Assembly: GCA_026874595.1 (NCBI GenBank)
Contig: CM049306.1
Span: forward strand, 28,575,519-28,639,518
DNA length: 64,000 bases
Reading direction: 5' to 3'
Source: Sipunculus nudus
Taxonomy: Eukaryota > Annelida > Sipuncula > Golfingiida > Sipunculidae
Every line of letters begins with the position of its first letter. Positions within the stretch are counted from its first letter, which is position 1. A model generated the notes under the pieces. The model saw nothing but the letters and a program-made list of their open reading frames with translations. It had not been told where the DNA came from and did no database searches. Made by a program: the position numbers and the translations under genes. This document shows positions 13,771-25,380 of this stretch, in pieces.

Positions 13771-13968
13771 AGCTTTGCAGGACGTTTCCCCAGAAGTATG
13801 GTTTACCGGCGATTCTTCCAACCGATGCAGTGGGATGTTATTAACCCTGATAACCATTTATCAAGTACCTTTTAAATACCAAGTGGTTTTTTTAAGGAAG
13901 CTTGCCTAAAATGTTTATATTTATGCAACACAGTCACTGATTTAACTGAAATGAGCTATTTTCATTCA

Positions 13969-14290
13969 TGTCAGTTCTGTGTCTGATATGGCCGACTTTG
14001 ACTCGTTAGTTACAAATTCGACCACCAGGTAGCATGACAGCTCATACCCGGGGACTCATCACCACCGTGACAATTATTATAATCCTACATTTTAAGATTA
14101 AAATACTAAATGATGATTATTTAAATTGTCACTGTTCTAGTTATATTTACGAGTGTGAACATGAAAACAGATTATTAAAGTTATTTGCAGAATTGTAAAA
14201 TTTTATTGTTATATATTAATTGCACATAGGCCTATAGGCACCAATTCTGTGATAAATACTCAATTTAATATTTGTAAATATTAAAATGAA
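13969..14290 (+). repeat. Family B upstream segment, second copy
   Basis: TGTGTCTGATATGGCCGACT and the following 300 bp match 6996-7310 closely. Similarity ends exactly where a different 5' terminus begins at 14292. Confidence 0.85.
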
Positions 14291-14291
14291 A

Positions 14292-14330
14292 ACAAGGGAC
14301 CCATGGGTCACAGCGCTCACCTGATTGTGA
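14292..14330 (+). repeat. Solitary JA/D-type 5' terminus
   Basis: ACAAGGGACCCATGGGTCA followed by CAGCGCTCACCTG is the shared 5' word also seen at 30586, 30868, 30914, 35401 and 56138. It contains the perfect palindrome GACCCATGGGTC. No JA core follows, so this is a decayed, truncated or unrelated downstream element. Confidence 0.7.
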
Positions 14331-15284
14331 TTGGACTATAAATGTTTCTCCACTGTGATATTATATCGAGTCGATAAAGCTTATGAATATCATGGACATG
14401 TTTGGCTATTATAAAGGAATGTAATGTAATAGGTGAGTAAAAGATAAATGAAATTACCTGACTGATGGATTAATAGAGTAAAATATAGTGGTTTATTTTT
14501 TATTTATTTAAGAGGGGTTGAAAATTGTGATATATTTGAGCAAATATGAATGCAATGACAGCAGTAATAAGCAGTAGTAGAATGATGATAAGGCTATTTG
14601 TTGAAGGATCTAAAGTGTATGGCAGTCTGCAAGCTTTCAATTTGACAGATATGATGTTATGATTAACTATGCTGATGAAGTGATTTATGAATTTGTGACT
14701 GTATGACACAATATCTCTTTAGTCTTGACAAGGTACATTATTGTGATGCCCACTATGTCTACATATTACACAATATTAACATAATTTCTGGCATGTACAT
14801 ATGTACCTATTGACGAATAATTATACAAAATATTTAAGTATGAATATATCTGATTCATCTTGTTCTTGCTTACTGAGGCTGACTTTGGGATGGGGTTCGG
14901 AGAAGGGAAAAGTGAGGGCAGCACGAAGGTGGATGTAGAAATATTCTATTGTAATGTTTTTCATTTATATAAGAATATGAAAAACTAAGAGGAAAGGGGC
15001 CCTCCTACTTGGTTATAGTAAAGTTCTAAATATATGATTGCAAACTAATACTCTGACAAGACTGTCATGAAGAAAAACAGTAAAAATTTTGAGATACTGT
15101 GATGCATATGAAAATTTACAGATGGACAGGCAAGTGGAAAGAATGGACTAATACCTTTATTTCACTTTCAAGGGAAATGCATTTTAGTTTATATATAAGC
15201 CTATTTTTTTAGCATATCCACTTTTTCCATTAAGAAGTTTTTATCTGAATCATTTTTTATTTACAGGTTTTATTGATTTTTAAT
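14331..15284. other. Unique AT-rich DNA, no gene seen
   Basis: The minus-strand frame at 14500-14709 is hydrophobic and AT-driven. Nothing recognised. Confidence 0.4.
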
Positions 15285-15424
15285 AAAAAAAACTGAAATT
15301 ATAAGTAAAAATATTAGAATTGTTGCAAAAGTTGCAATCATTATATATACAGAGTAAAAAAACTGAAACTATAAGTTAAAATATTAGAATTGTTGCAAAA
15401 GTTGCAATCATTATATATCCAGAG
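15285..15424. repeat. Tandem duplication of a 70-bp unit
   Basis: The unit containing AGAATTGTTGCAAAAGTTGC occurs twice with a 70-bp offset and only about three differences, which indicates a recent duplication. Confidence 0.9.
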
Positions 15425-15988
15425 TGTAGCTCATATTGGGTCATATTATGCATATACATATATTTTATTATTTTTAAATCATAAATGTTTAAACTGAATT
15501 TAAAAGAAAATAATGCCACAACATGGAATCTACAAGAATATTCCATGAATCACTATTAAAAAGTTTTGCACATTGGAGTTTTCAGTACATGCTTAATTTT
15601 ATTCACCAAAATAAAATAAAAGATTCAGTAAATTTGATAAAATAAAACATCTTTTCAAATAAAGTATACACACTGTTGGTTGAATGAGGGACAAACAATA
15701 TCATTGTGCTAATTACTATCCCAGTTTTAATTTATTACTGGAATTAATAGTCAATTTCACACCTGGTGAAGTTTTCACTCTTCTGAAGTAAGGAATTACT
15801 TATCTGATGAACATCCACACTTTCATAGCAATAATACACCACTTTGTGGACACAATTAAATGTACACTTTAATCATTGTAACCCTGGTGGTACAATACAA
15901 AATCTAAAATGTAGCATAGATAGCCTAGAATAAGAATGAATCAAATACAGAAAATAATAACATTCATCTAATTATGCATCATCTGGGC
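15425..15988. other. Unique AT-rich DNA, no gene seen
   Basis: Nothing recognised on either strand. Confidence 0.4.
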
Positions 15989-16011
15989 GGGGGGGGGGGG
16001 GGGGGGGGGGG
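15989..16011. repeat. Homopolymer of 23 G
   Basis: A pure G run in an AT-rich setting at the left edge of a JA element. Its exact length is likely to vary or be uncertain in the assembly. Confidence 0.95.
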
Positions 16012-17553
16012 TGCAGGGCAGAGGGGAAGCCTGCTGGTAGTGGCCAAGCTGAGCCAAGGCAAGCTGCCTGGGGTGGGTTACATAATGCAAGTGAAGGCTG
16101 TACTACTAGGTGGGGTAGATGTAAACAACACTTGACATGGTGTATGAAAACGTGAATAAAAGCTATTCTTTCCAATCAATTTCTTTGAAATTTCAGATTT
16201 TAAAAGATTAAATCCTTATTAATCTATGCTGTGAAAATTAAATCAACAGTGCTTACAGGGAAAAACGTGCCATTGCCAAAGTTGAACAAAATTTAAGGTA
16301 TTGATTTTTTATTTATGCTTATAACTTGAAAAATTTGCAAAATTCAGATCTAATTTTGGGTAAACAATTGAATCTTGATTAAATAAAGTTATATTCCTGA
16401 AAAAAAGTCTCTAGGTTCAGCAATTCTCATGTTAGGTGAGTAAATATATTTCCTGATTTTTTAAAAAATGCATTATATTTTGGCCCATAACTTCAAAATA
16501 ATACCAAATACTGACCTAATTTTTGGTATGTTCATAGAAAATGTATGAAAGAATGTGAATACTAAATATGATCAAAAACAGATCAGTGGTTTTGATATTA
16601 GGCAGCCTTGAAGTGTAACAATGGGTTTTTTTATGGAAAACGGAGGTTTTTCCTTAATATCTCGAAGGAACAAAGTCCTAATGACCCAATTTTCGGTATG
16701 GTAAGAAATTTTGGGGACATCTAACATTATGCCAACAGCCTGGGGAGCATAGAGATGTGCACTGAATGACCTACAATCATTAAATTGGACTGCTTGACAA
16801 TATAAGGGAATACAACAAGGGCCTCCAAAAAAATTCAATAACTAGCCTAATTTTGCAGCTTTTATTTTCAAATTTCAGATTTTAACAGATTAAATCCTTA
16901 TGTGTACATGCTGTGAAAATTAAATCCACAGTACTTACAGGAATGAAACGTGCCGTGGCCAAAGTTGGGCAAAATTTAAGGTACCAATTTTATATTTTTG
17001 CCAATATTTAAAAAAATTAAAATAATTTTTGGTATACAATTTAATTTTGATTAATTAAAGTTGTATTACTGAAAAAAGTCCCTGCCTTTAACACTTTTGG
17101 TCTTAAGTGACCAAATATCTTTCCTGATTTTTTTACAAAGTCCATTATGTTTGGGCCCATAACCTTTTTAAATTAATAATACTGACTTAATTTCTGGCAT
17201 GTACATAGGAACTATATAGAGGAATATTTAAGATAAATATGAAGAAAACCAGATGAGTGGTTTTGATATTAGGCAGTCCTGAAGTGTAAAAATAGATTTC
17301 TAATAAAAAATTGAGGTTTTTCCTTAATATCTCGAAGGAACAAAGTCCTATTGACCAAATTTTTGGCATGGTAGGAGATTTTGGGGACATCTAACGGTAT
17401 GCTGAATTTCAGATTCATAGGTCCAATGGTGTCAAAACGTGCCAGTCTTACGGACGGACATCCAGACTGACGGACGGACGGCACGACAGACGGACGGACG
17501 ACGGACAATGGACCACAACTTTAGCTCAGATGACTTATAGTCAGCTGAGCTAA
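16012..17553 (+). repeat. JA-family element with two 680-bp core modules
   Basis: The left part (AAGCTGCCTGG etc., 16020-16160) corresponds to 31860-32040. Two core modules start near 16173 and 16856. Each reads through 'GTGCTTACAGG', 'GCAAAATTTAAGGTA', 'GGTTTTGATATTAGGCAG' and 'GGGGACATCTAAC'. Only the second carries the GGAC microsatellite (17452-17510) and the terminal hairpin (17523-17551). Minus-strand frames at 16572-16838, 17187-17390 and 17269-17508 are conserved by-products of the core. No J-type 5' half is present in this copy. Confidence 0.85.
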
Positions 17554-18019
17554 TAAATATATATATATTTATAAATCTATATATGTGTTTGTGTGTAAAG
17601 AAAGTGATTTTTTACCGCTATACTGTTGATTGTAATGAAGGAAATTCAAAACATTTACATAATCATTATTTATTTATGCATTTGCATGTTTATCATTTAT
17701 TTATGCTAATGAATGAAAAAACTTCAAACACAATTTGAATTCTATTTTATTATTCATATAACTAGATGTGGTCAGACAATGGTCCTCAGAGGGCCCCGCT
17801 TTTCTGGTAGTGCTGGACTAGTTCACATGTGGGTGAAAATTAAGTTAAAATTTGAAAAATATGACAAACAAAACAGGTTTTTATCCATATGCATGAGGGA
17901 AAAAAATCCTACTGGATCAAATGATATTAAAGAAGATATGTCTGAAATAATGTGTGCAATAGAAAATCACCAAATGTATAGTCTGTTGGCCATATTTGAT
18001 TTTGAGCAAGTCTGTAATT

Positions 18020-18979
18020 CAAATGGTCTGGAGCCCTCATAGTCACCAATGATCCCTGTGAATTTTGGAGAGCTGCTAAAGGTTGTTGTTGAGTTATCAT
18101 GCACGAAAGAAAATCAGGGATCAGGCTGTGGCAGCCATACTGGAATTCCGACAGGTCTATTATTCAAAAGGTCTGGAGCCCTCATAGGTACCAATCATAC
18201 CTGTGAATTTGGGAAAGCTGCAAAAGGTTTGTTTTGAGTTATCACGTGCGAAAGAAAATGAATGATTGGGCTGTGGCGGCCATTATATTGGAATTCAGAC
18301 ATGTCAGTGAATAGGTCTGGAGCCCTCATAGGTACAAATCATCCCTGTGAATATATGGGAAAGCTGCAGTAGATTGTTGTTGAGTTATTGGGCGTGAAAA
18401 AAATTAAGCAATCTTGCTGTGGTGGCCATATTGGAATTCCAACAGGTCTGTAATTTAATAGGTCTGGAGCCCTCATAGGTACCAATCATCCTTGTGAGTT
18501 TGGGAAAGCCACAGTAAGTTGCTGTTGAGTCAATGCGCGTGAAAGAAAAACAGCAATCGGGCTGTGGTGGCCATATTGGAATTTTGACAGGTCTGTAATT
18601 CAATAGGTCCTGAGCCCTCATAGGTACCAAACATTCCTGTGAAATTGGGAAAGCTGCAGTAGGTTGTTGTTGAGTTATCGCACGCGAAAGAAAAACAGCG
18701 ATAGGGCTGTGGCAGCCATATTGGAATTCCTACAGGTCTGTAATTCAATAGGTCTGGAGCCCTCATAAGTACCAGTCTTCCCTGTGAATTTTGGAAAGCT
18801 GCATTAGGTTGTTGTTAAGTTATCAGGCGTGAAAGAAAATCAGCGATCTGGCTGTGGTGGCCATATTGGTATTCTGACAGTTCTGTAATTCAGTAGGTCT
18901 GGAGCCCTCTTGGTACCAATCATCCCTGTGAATTTGGAAAACTGCATTAGATTGTTGTTGAGTTATCACACGCGAAAGA
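18020..18979 (+). repeat. 145-bp tandem array, about 6.6 units
   Basis: GGTCTGGAGCCCTCAT-type unit starts lie at 18025, 18170, 18314, 18461, 18606, 18751 and 18896, a spacing of 144-147 bp. Each unit contains GGTTGTTGTTGAGTTATC and GTGGCCATATTGGAATTC. The period is not a multiple of three, so a protein reading is excluded. Confidence 0.97.
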
Positions 18980-19039
18980 AAGTGTCACTGACAGAAGGAT
19001 GGATGGACGAAAGGACGGACTGACACGGTGATCACTATA

Positions 19040-19064
19040 GGGCCCCGCTTGTCAAGCGGGGCCC
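19040..19064. repeat. Perfect palindrome at the family B 3' end
   Basis: GGGCCCCGCTTG, a single T, then its exact reverse complement CAAGCGGGGCCC. A 12-bp stem with a 1-base centre, followed by TAA. It is a likely terminal hairpin of the element. Confidence 0.95.
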
Positions 19065-19066
19065 TA

Positions 19067-20877
19067 ATTAACATAAATGGTACATACAGTGATATTAGAA
19101 TATTCCTGACATTCATACAAATGAATCATGTAATATGTTGCTTTATACAAAAATAAAACCTCATTTTATAACGTGATACAAGCACATATATGATTTTATT
19201 AAATTTTATTATATATAAATATATAATATGTATAGCTTGTCTATATACTGAGATGTAAACATTTTATCAAAAGAATAAGCACAAAATAAATTTCAGCTAC
19301 CGGCAAGCCAATCATGACCACATAACTAGTGTATATTATAGTGTATATTTACAAACATACTTTTAGTATTTTTCTTTAAACAAACTTCAATTCAACAACA
19401 AAATAATTACAAGTTCAAGCTTGTCAGTTCTGTACAGAGCTCTGTTATGACGTACATAAATTCAACATTAACCATCTCTTCAATTTCCCACAATACACAT
19501 GACCAAACAATGTAAAACAGTATAAAAGTATACCAAATTAACATGTCTAATTCCATTTATTATAATAAACATAGTTATATAGATCACTTTTCCATTAATT
19601 TGTACTATTTACCTTAAATTTTGGGGATAATATATTCTATCTTCATATAATGTTTATGATAATACTCATACACTCCATTATTGTCTATATATATTCAGAA
19701 ATTTATTAATTGGTGGTGGCTTTAAAGTAAACCTACAATTTCATATTTAATGCATCTTTAATAGTAAGTTTGTTTTGGATAAAATTTTGTAATCATTATT
19801 TAACAAGGAACATGGTCTCCAATTTAAAATTACGGTGGCATTAACAATATATACATTTACAGGTCTACATTTTTTAATAGATATCAGCTGAGAGGACTGA
19901 TGATAAAAAAAAAATGTACACAAAACTGTACTATACGCTTAAATATATATACATACACTATATGTACTGCGCAGCGCTGCTGAATTTAACCTCTAACTAT
20001 ACATAACAATATAATTAACACTAGACATCATATATCTATAATGTATTTATAAATATATTTATATATATAAAATATATATATATGTATATATATATATACA
20101 TATATGTGTGTTATTTGTGAATATGTGTTACACTGCATGAAAATCAGGATTTAATAAAAAGTTAAATATTGTAAAAATTGATGTTTGACGTAAACTAGGA
20201 GTTTTCTGTCAATTAAACCTGAAATTTCATGGAAAAAATTAAACATCACGTTTATGGACATTTAATTTAAGATATCTTTGAAGTTAACTTTGACGTTTTA
20301 AGGTCATCTTTATGTTAATTTAAGTGTACTTAAATTATAATTAGCAATAAAATATAAAATATTTCAGGCGTTTACATGGACTTAAAACTCTCTCATTTGA
20401 TTAAAGGTGTGCTTAAATGTCTAGTTTACACATATTTACTCTGGATATACTTTTCAGGTAAATGTAAAGATTAGAGTTAAGTGTATATTTCATGTTAAGA
20501 CAAGTTTAAGAGCAGTTCCCTCAAAATTATATGTTAAATACATTAAAATTCTCTGTTAAACAGAAAAGTAAACATCAAGATTACAAGAATATATGTTATA
20601 TTTACTTTAAAATAAACTCAAGATTTACAATGTTGGGTATATTTCTGTATATGTCAGTTTGAGCAGAGTTTAATCAACAGTAAATACTGTAAATTTATAT
20701 ATATCTATATATATATATGTGTATAGCATATTGTTTTGTTTTAAGGTGAATCATTGATATTGATACATCATTTTTGTGCAATTTAAATTATGATAATGGC
20801 GAACACATATTATGGTTGCTCGGTTGTATCTAAACACTGGATACCTCTGTCCTCCTGTATTGACGCATGCACCTGGT
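19067..20877. other. Repeat-poor AT-rich stretch, possible long 3' untranslated region
   Basis: No family repeat occurs in these 1.8 kb. Frames are short. Between 20130 and 20640 the text is unusually rich in TTAA, GTTAAA and AGTAAAC words spaced irregularly. Together with the poly(A) signal at its right end, this may be the 3' untranslated region of a gene lying outside the recognised sequence. That is inference only; no upstream coding exon was found. Confidence 0.3.
20041..20109. repeat. Imperfect AT/TA microsatellite
   Basis: Degenerate ATATATA runs with TGTATA interruptions. Confidence 0.8.
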
Positions 20878-20884
20878 AATAAAA
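20878..20884 (+). promoter_or_regulatory. Candidate poly(A) signal AATAAA
   Basis: GGTAATAAAAAGCTTTAAACC is followed after about 20 bases by GTGTCTATGAG and a T-rich run (TTACTTATTTTT), the usual order of signal, cleavage region and downstream element. AATAAA is common by chance in AT-rich DNA, so this needs transcript support. Confidence 0.3.
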
Positions 20885-21462
20885 AGCTTTAAACCAGAAC
20901 CGTGTCTATGAGTTACTTATTTTTAAGATGGATGGCAAGGTTGTATTTAAAAAAAGTATATTGCATTAATGAATTAATGAATATTTAAATTTACTCAGAA
21001 ATATAAGGACTCAGGCCCATATAGTTCCATATGTGCATATATCACATGTAGTAAAACAAAAATATACAATGTTTTCAAACTTGAAAAACAACATCACAAA
21101 CAAAAAAAAAACAGAAACATGAAATAGTAAAGAAATGATAATATATGATACAGCATTCCAAAATATTAACAAAGAAAATCATCATGTAGAGGTCATTTCA
21201 ACCATATATATAAATATACAGGACACATTAGATTAATAAATATACAAGATAATAAATACACATATATGCATGTGCATACACATATTCTCAATACATATAC
21301 ATACATAACTTCAAATACAGACATATGAACGTACATAGTTGTAAAAATGTCTGATGAAAATCGATTCCTCTATATTTATATAATTACAGAGCTCTGGTAC
21401 GCACGTGTAATACCATAGAGCACTCCAGTACACGTTTATTTCAGGAAACCGGTATAGCAATT

Positions 21463-21498
<36 letters not shown>

Positions 21499-21937
21499 TA
21501 ATATATGATGTTGAAGTATGGATATTAATCAGAATCTTATTTAACACAAAATTAAAATAAATGAGAGTAATATCATGTGACCATGGCAAAATGCATGTGG
21601 GGTATTTATTTGGTTTTGTGTATATGAGAAAGACCTATATAGAATATAATGAAATTTCACAGTGATAAAACTCACATAAGTATAATATTTAAAAAAAAAT
21701 AAAACTTTAATTATAATGTTGAGTTAATAGTCTTTAGACAAATGGAACAATACACAAGGGAATAATGACAATTTAAAGACTATAATATAATAATTTTATA
21801 ATATTAGAAAATAAAACCAAAATTTTAACGTTCAGTTAAAAGTAATTTAGACAAATGGAACAATACACAACGGAATAGTGAATAGATCTTAATTAATGAC
21901 TAGATCTTAATATTGCTGTGGGAGTAATTGTTATTTT
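20885..21937. other. AT-rich unique DNA, no gene seen
   Basis: Includes a (TA)n run at 21465-21495. The words 'TAGACAAATGGAACAATACAC' and similar occur twice (around 21735 and 21850) as a diverged direct repeat of about 115 bp spacing. The frame at 21311-21589 runs through the TA tract. Confidence 0.5.
21465..21495. repeat. (TA)n microsatellite
   Basis: About 15 pure TA units. Confidence 0.95.
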
Positions 21938-22170
21938 ATGAGGTCTAACCTAAAAATTTTTTATAAGGCCATATACTGGACACTTTGCCGAGCATATTTG
22001 GCACTTCGCCTAGCATACTTGGACACTTCACTGAGATTGCCGATTGTTCATTTCGCCGAAGTCGGCAAACTCGAGTTCCGGCTAAGTGACCTGTTACCTT
22101 TTGATTTGTGCCCATCAGACTTTCACTGTGCAAAATCATGTTTCCCCCCTCCCTGAAGCATCACAAAATA

Positions 22171-22593
22171 CTGTGGTTGGCTTCATATTCGCGAGGCTGA
22201 AATTTCGTGATTTTTCAATTTTTTATGTTTCGGGAGGGTTTTATTTTCGCGATCTCACCAGAACCCAAATATTTGGTAAAGCCATACCTATGTGTATTAT
22301 AATGAGAATAAGTCATGAGTTTGTGATATTTTTCTCATATAACGATGGGCCCGAACACACACAGCACAGGTAGTTAAGTTCAAATTAAGGGGAACGTTTT
22401 CCCTATACCTGCATGGATGTAACTTATTATAACAATTCTCATTGTTCTAATCTATTCCCATACAAATATTGGCTACATAAAACAAAAAGGACGTAATCCA
22501 TTGGCCAATTATTCCCGAGGGTTTCATTTTCGCGATTATTTCCCATTCGCGAATATCGCGAAATTAAAACCCTCGCCAAAAAGGCAACCACAG
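22171..22593 (-). mobile_element. TA-target MITE with TCGCGA-rich ends (MITE-E), copy 2, inverted
   Basis: Ends CTGTGGTTGGC and GGCAACCACAG, flanked by TA (22169-22170 and 22594-22595). Read on the minus strand it matches 9541-9970, including GAAACCCTCG, the AGGTATAGGG words and AGGTATGGCTTTACC. It interrupts a D2 unit: AAATCATGTTT...CTGAAGCATCACAAAA before it and GGTCACAGTGACTTAATT after it correspond to a continuous D2 text at 23735-23790. This is a paralogous empty-site argument for insertion at TA. Confidence 0.85.
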
Positions 22594-22595
22594 TA

Positions 22596-23072
22596 TAGGT
22601 CACAGTGACTTAATTTAAAGTTAGCATTGAGATTTCACCATGACCTTTTCTGATCTTATTTCAGAGGGTTTCTTGGTGAATCACTTATAATTAGTGTTTA
22701 ACTTACTTTTATGGTGTAAAAAGCATGTTTTTTTTCTTAGTCACAGTGACCTCATTAAAGCTTCAAGTGAGATTCCATCAAGGGTCTTCATGGATTTTAG
22801 GTAAGAAGTTTCCAGGACCAATGGTAACCAAACTTACCACATCTGACTCTGACTTTAGGGCACTAAAAATATTGTTATTGTCCAAGAGTTAGCAGAATAT
22901 AGGTCACAGTTACCTAATTTCTGGTATCAAGGAAGATTTTACATGGAGCGCCCAGATTATTAGAATTAGAAGTTTCTCGGCTAATGGATACAATCTGTGC
23001 CAATCTAACTTTCAGGGTGCTCACTCATATTTATCCCTATAACTCACAGAATATATTAGGTCACAGTGACAC
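22596..23072 (+). repeat. Family D2 core units
   Basis: Three diverged tandem units of about 140-160 bp begin GGTCACAGTGACTTAATT (22598), AGTCACAGTGACCTCATT (22739) and GGTCACAGTTACCTAATT (22902). A fourth is cut at 23072. The units contain 'AGAAGTTTC' and 'TTTGTGCC'-type phrases seen at 13430-13770. Confidence 0.75.
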
Positions 23073-23620
23073 AGGTGAAGCTAGAGGGGGGCACGTGCCC
23101 CCACTTTAGTTTTCCTTTTTTGTGCTGCCTTGCATACTTCATATGTCTGTTTCAGTCAATTAGTAATGCATCTATGAATGACATTATGAGATCGCTCTTA
23201 TATCAATTAGTTTATCCCCTTCCTAACTGTTTCTCCACTAATGGTCCCGTATCAGCTATCCTCCCTTTTAACAGAACTCAAAGCAACACAGTGGCTGAAA
23301 GTGTATAGCATACCTCTTGGTAAATGGACTTTCATATGTGATTCATATCTTTTTCAATACGAGAATTTTGTTACAGTTTCCATTACAACATGCAATATTT
23401 GTGTATATTAACAATGAAATATTTATTTTATTCCCTCATCTGGGCAGACAAAACTTTTTTTCATACATCAAAGTAGGCCTAATATGCTTCCGGCTTAACA
23501 TGTGGTATTATTTAGGATATGGGTAACTAAACAGTCATGCAATGCCCTGTTATATTTGTTTGAGACAATTGATGTTCCTATTTAAAGAGATGCTGAGTGA
23601 GGTGTGGGTTAAATTTTGTC
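23073..23620. other. Insertion splitting the D2 element, unclassified
   Basis: D2 text stops at GGTCACAGTGACA (23059-23071) and resumes near 23621. The insert begins CAGGTGAAGCTAGAG followed by the perfect palindrome GGGGGCACGTGCCCCC (23087-23102). A CAG start with a G-rich run resembles ends of some hAT-type elements, but no matching inverse end was found at the right side, so the class is open. The frames 23066-23308 and 23317-23526 have no recognised domain. Confidence 0.35.
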
Positions 23621-23948
23621 TTCCCTTGTGCCATCCATAGCAAAGTTATGGATCCAACACTGCAGTGACCTAAGTTTAAGTTTCTGAGGCTAAGTACTTT
23701 CTAGGTCAAAATAGGCTCTGACTGCTCAAAATCATGTTTTTGGGCTGTAGCTTGAAGGATACAGGTCACCATGACCTAATTTCAGGTTTCATCAGAGATT
23801 TGTCCAGGGCCTCCCTGGATGTAAAGTTAGAAGTATCCAGGTCTAACAGTTCAGATAATTTACTATTTGTGCCCTGTTAATGGCTGAATGGCCAGACAGA
23901 CAAAGAGTGATTGCAATAGCTCAGATGACTTACAGTCAGCTTAGCTAA
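23621..23948 (+). repeat. Family D2 element, 3' end
   Basis: Core units (CAGTGACCTAAGTTTAAG, CACCATGACCTAATTTCAGG), then GTGCCCTGTTAATGG, a short CAGACAGACAAAG microsatellite and the terminal hairpin at 23918-23946 (AGCTCAGATGACT ... AGTCAGCTTAGCT). With 22596-23072 and the flank of the MITE it forms one interrupted element. Confidence 0.8.
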
Positions 23949-25380
23949 GAAACTAAAGAAGAAATATCAGAATTCAATGTTAATTCATATGGGATATATG
24001 AGAGCTATATCAAAGTCTTTTTATAATATACAGCTTGTTGATAGGAACATATGGCCAAGGTTAATAACCAGTGATACCCTTTACTGTAGATCATGAACAC
24101 ACCATACAACAATCAGATTTATTGGCATTTCACAGCAGACAGTGAAAGAGTTCTGTCACTGATCACTGATGGAAATCTCATTCATCCTTGTTCCCCTGAG
24201 AGGAATAGCGTAGATCTGCTCCAGGAAAATCTCAGGCTCTTTCAACAAAATAATACCAGTGAGTTCATTTTATTTAAGTAGTTAGGGAACTGGGAGTTCC
24301 ATCTATGGTAATAATTAGGGGATTGGGTAAGGAACAATTACGCTGTTGTGATAATGCCCTCTGATAATATAATGTTTAAAGCCATTGTTATAACCCATTC
24401 TAGTCTGGTTTAGAACATGGATCTCTTTCCCCTTTCAAGAATGAAATTATTTTCTAGTCAAAATTTTCATATTTGCTGATGTCTGGTTAATCTGGTTTTT
24501 AAATTGCTTGAATTCTTCAACCCAGTCAACATTAGTTGGTTAAAAGGTTTTAATGATTAAGCTTATTGCCTTTAGCTGTTCTGTCACAAAATGTCCTGTT
24601 TGTTGCCCTGACATTTATTAAAGGATACCATTTGACAGATGGACAGAAAACAACCAGACATGGGGACAAAGTACAATCATACCTCAGTGGCAGCTGCCTC
24701 AGCTGAAAATGAAGAACATTATATAACTAATATGGTGGACAAATAAAAAGGTTTTAACGGATCTTTATATTTGATTTGAAGAAATAATATTAAGTATGGA
24801 CAATATAGACTAAACACATGATTCCTCATCAAGTGTCTGTCCATATTATCAACACATTAGCTGCTTCAGTTGGGACATTTAAAATCTTTAAATAACAAAA
24901 CTGTTTGTTCAGTACTGACAATTATAATGGCATTTTAATGTGTCTAAACACTTGCCCAAGGTGAGGCAAATTTTCATAGACATTCAGCCTAGATGTCTGG
25001 TATCTTCTTGATGAAGTTTTGCTCCATAAATGTTATACTGGGACCATATACATGCAAGCATCAAGCAGACATCAATTCATTATTGATACCATCTGTCAAT
25101 ACAACCTGGATCAAAATAGGACCTGCTTCTGTCCAGAATAAGTAATTTTAACAGAACATAATTTGTTCTCCAGTACCTATAATATAAAAATTACCATAAA
25201 CTGATATAACTTTTGTAACACATTTTAATTACAGATATAACCTTATTAAAGGCATTTTGTAGAAACAAAAAGAACCAATTAAACTATAAAACAAGTGCAC
25301 AACAAGTGTGCATAATATACCTGTTGCATATATCTAGCAATTTTTTACCTTATTAAATATGCAAAGAGTTTGCAGACCTT
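23949..25380. other. Unique DNA, no gene seen
   Basis: The frame 24093-24281 (+) has no recognisable features. Confidence 0.4.

Larger units (their letters stand above)
17554..19066 (+). repeat. Family B element with a tandem array and palindromic 3' end
   Basis: 17554-18016 matches 7311-7778. It is followed by a tandem array (18020-18979), a short GGATGGAC/GGACGG microsatellite (18985-19015), then GTGATCACTATA and a perfect 25-bp hairpin (19040-19064). The word GGGCCCCGCTT also occurs near 17797, so the element may have GGGCCCCGCTT ... AAGCGGGGCCC as inverted ends about 1.27 kb apart. However, the copy at 7546 shares sequence on both sides of that word, which argues against a boundary there. 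The frames at 17713-18042, 18049-18237, 18385-18630 and 18530-18766 lie in repeat DNA. Confidence 0.85.

Noticed and set aside
15989-16011. G-quadruplex regulatory element at the 23-G run
   Set aside because: A plain homopolymer at a repeat edge, with no gene nearby; slippage or a sequencing effect is the simpler explanation.
17713-18766. Series of open frames in the family B element
   Set aside because: The array period (about 145 bp) is not a multiple of three, so the frame shifts in each unit. Similar peptides arise from DNA repetition.
18020-18979. CRISPR-like regular repeat spacing
   Set aside because: Units are contiguous 145-bp tandem repeats without unique spacers, in a eukaryotic window.
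17797-19064. A 1.27-kb DNA transposon with GGGCCCCGCTT terminal inverted repeats
   Set aside because: The family B copy at 7546 is similar on both sides of the left GGGCCCC word, so that word is internal. No target duplication was seen.
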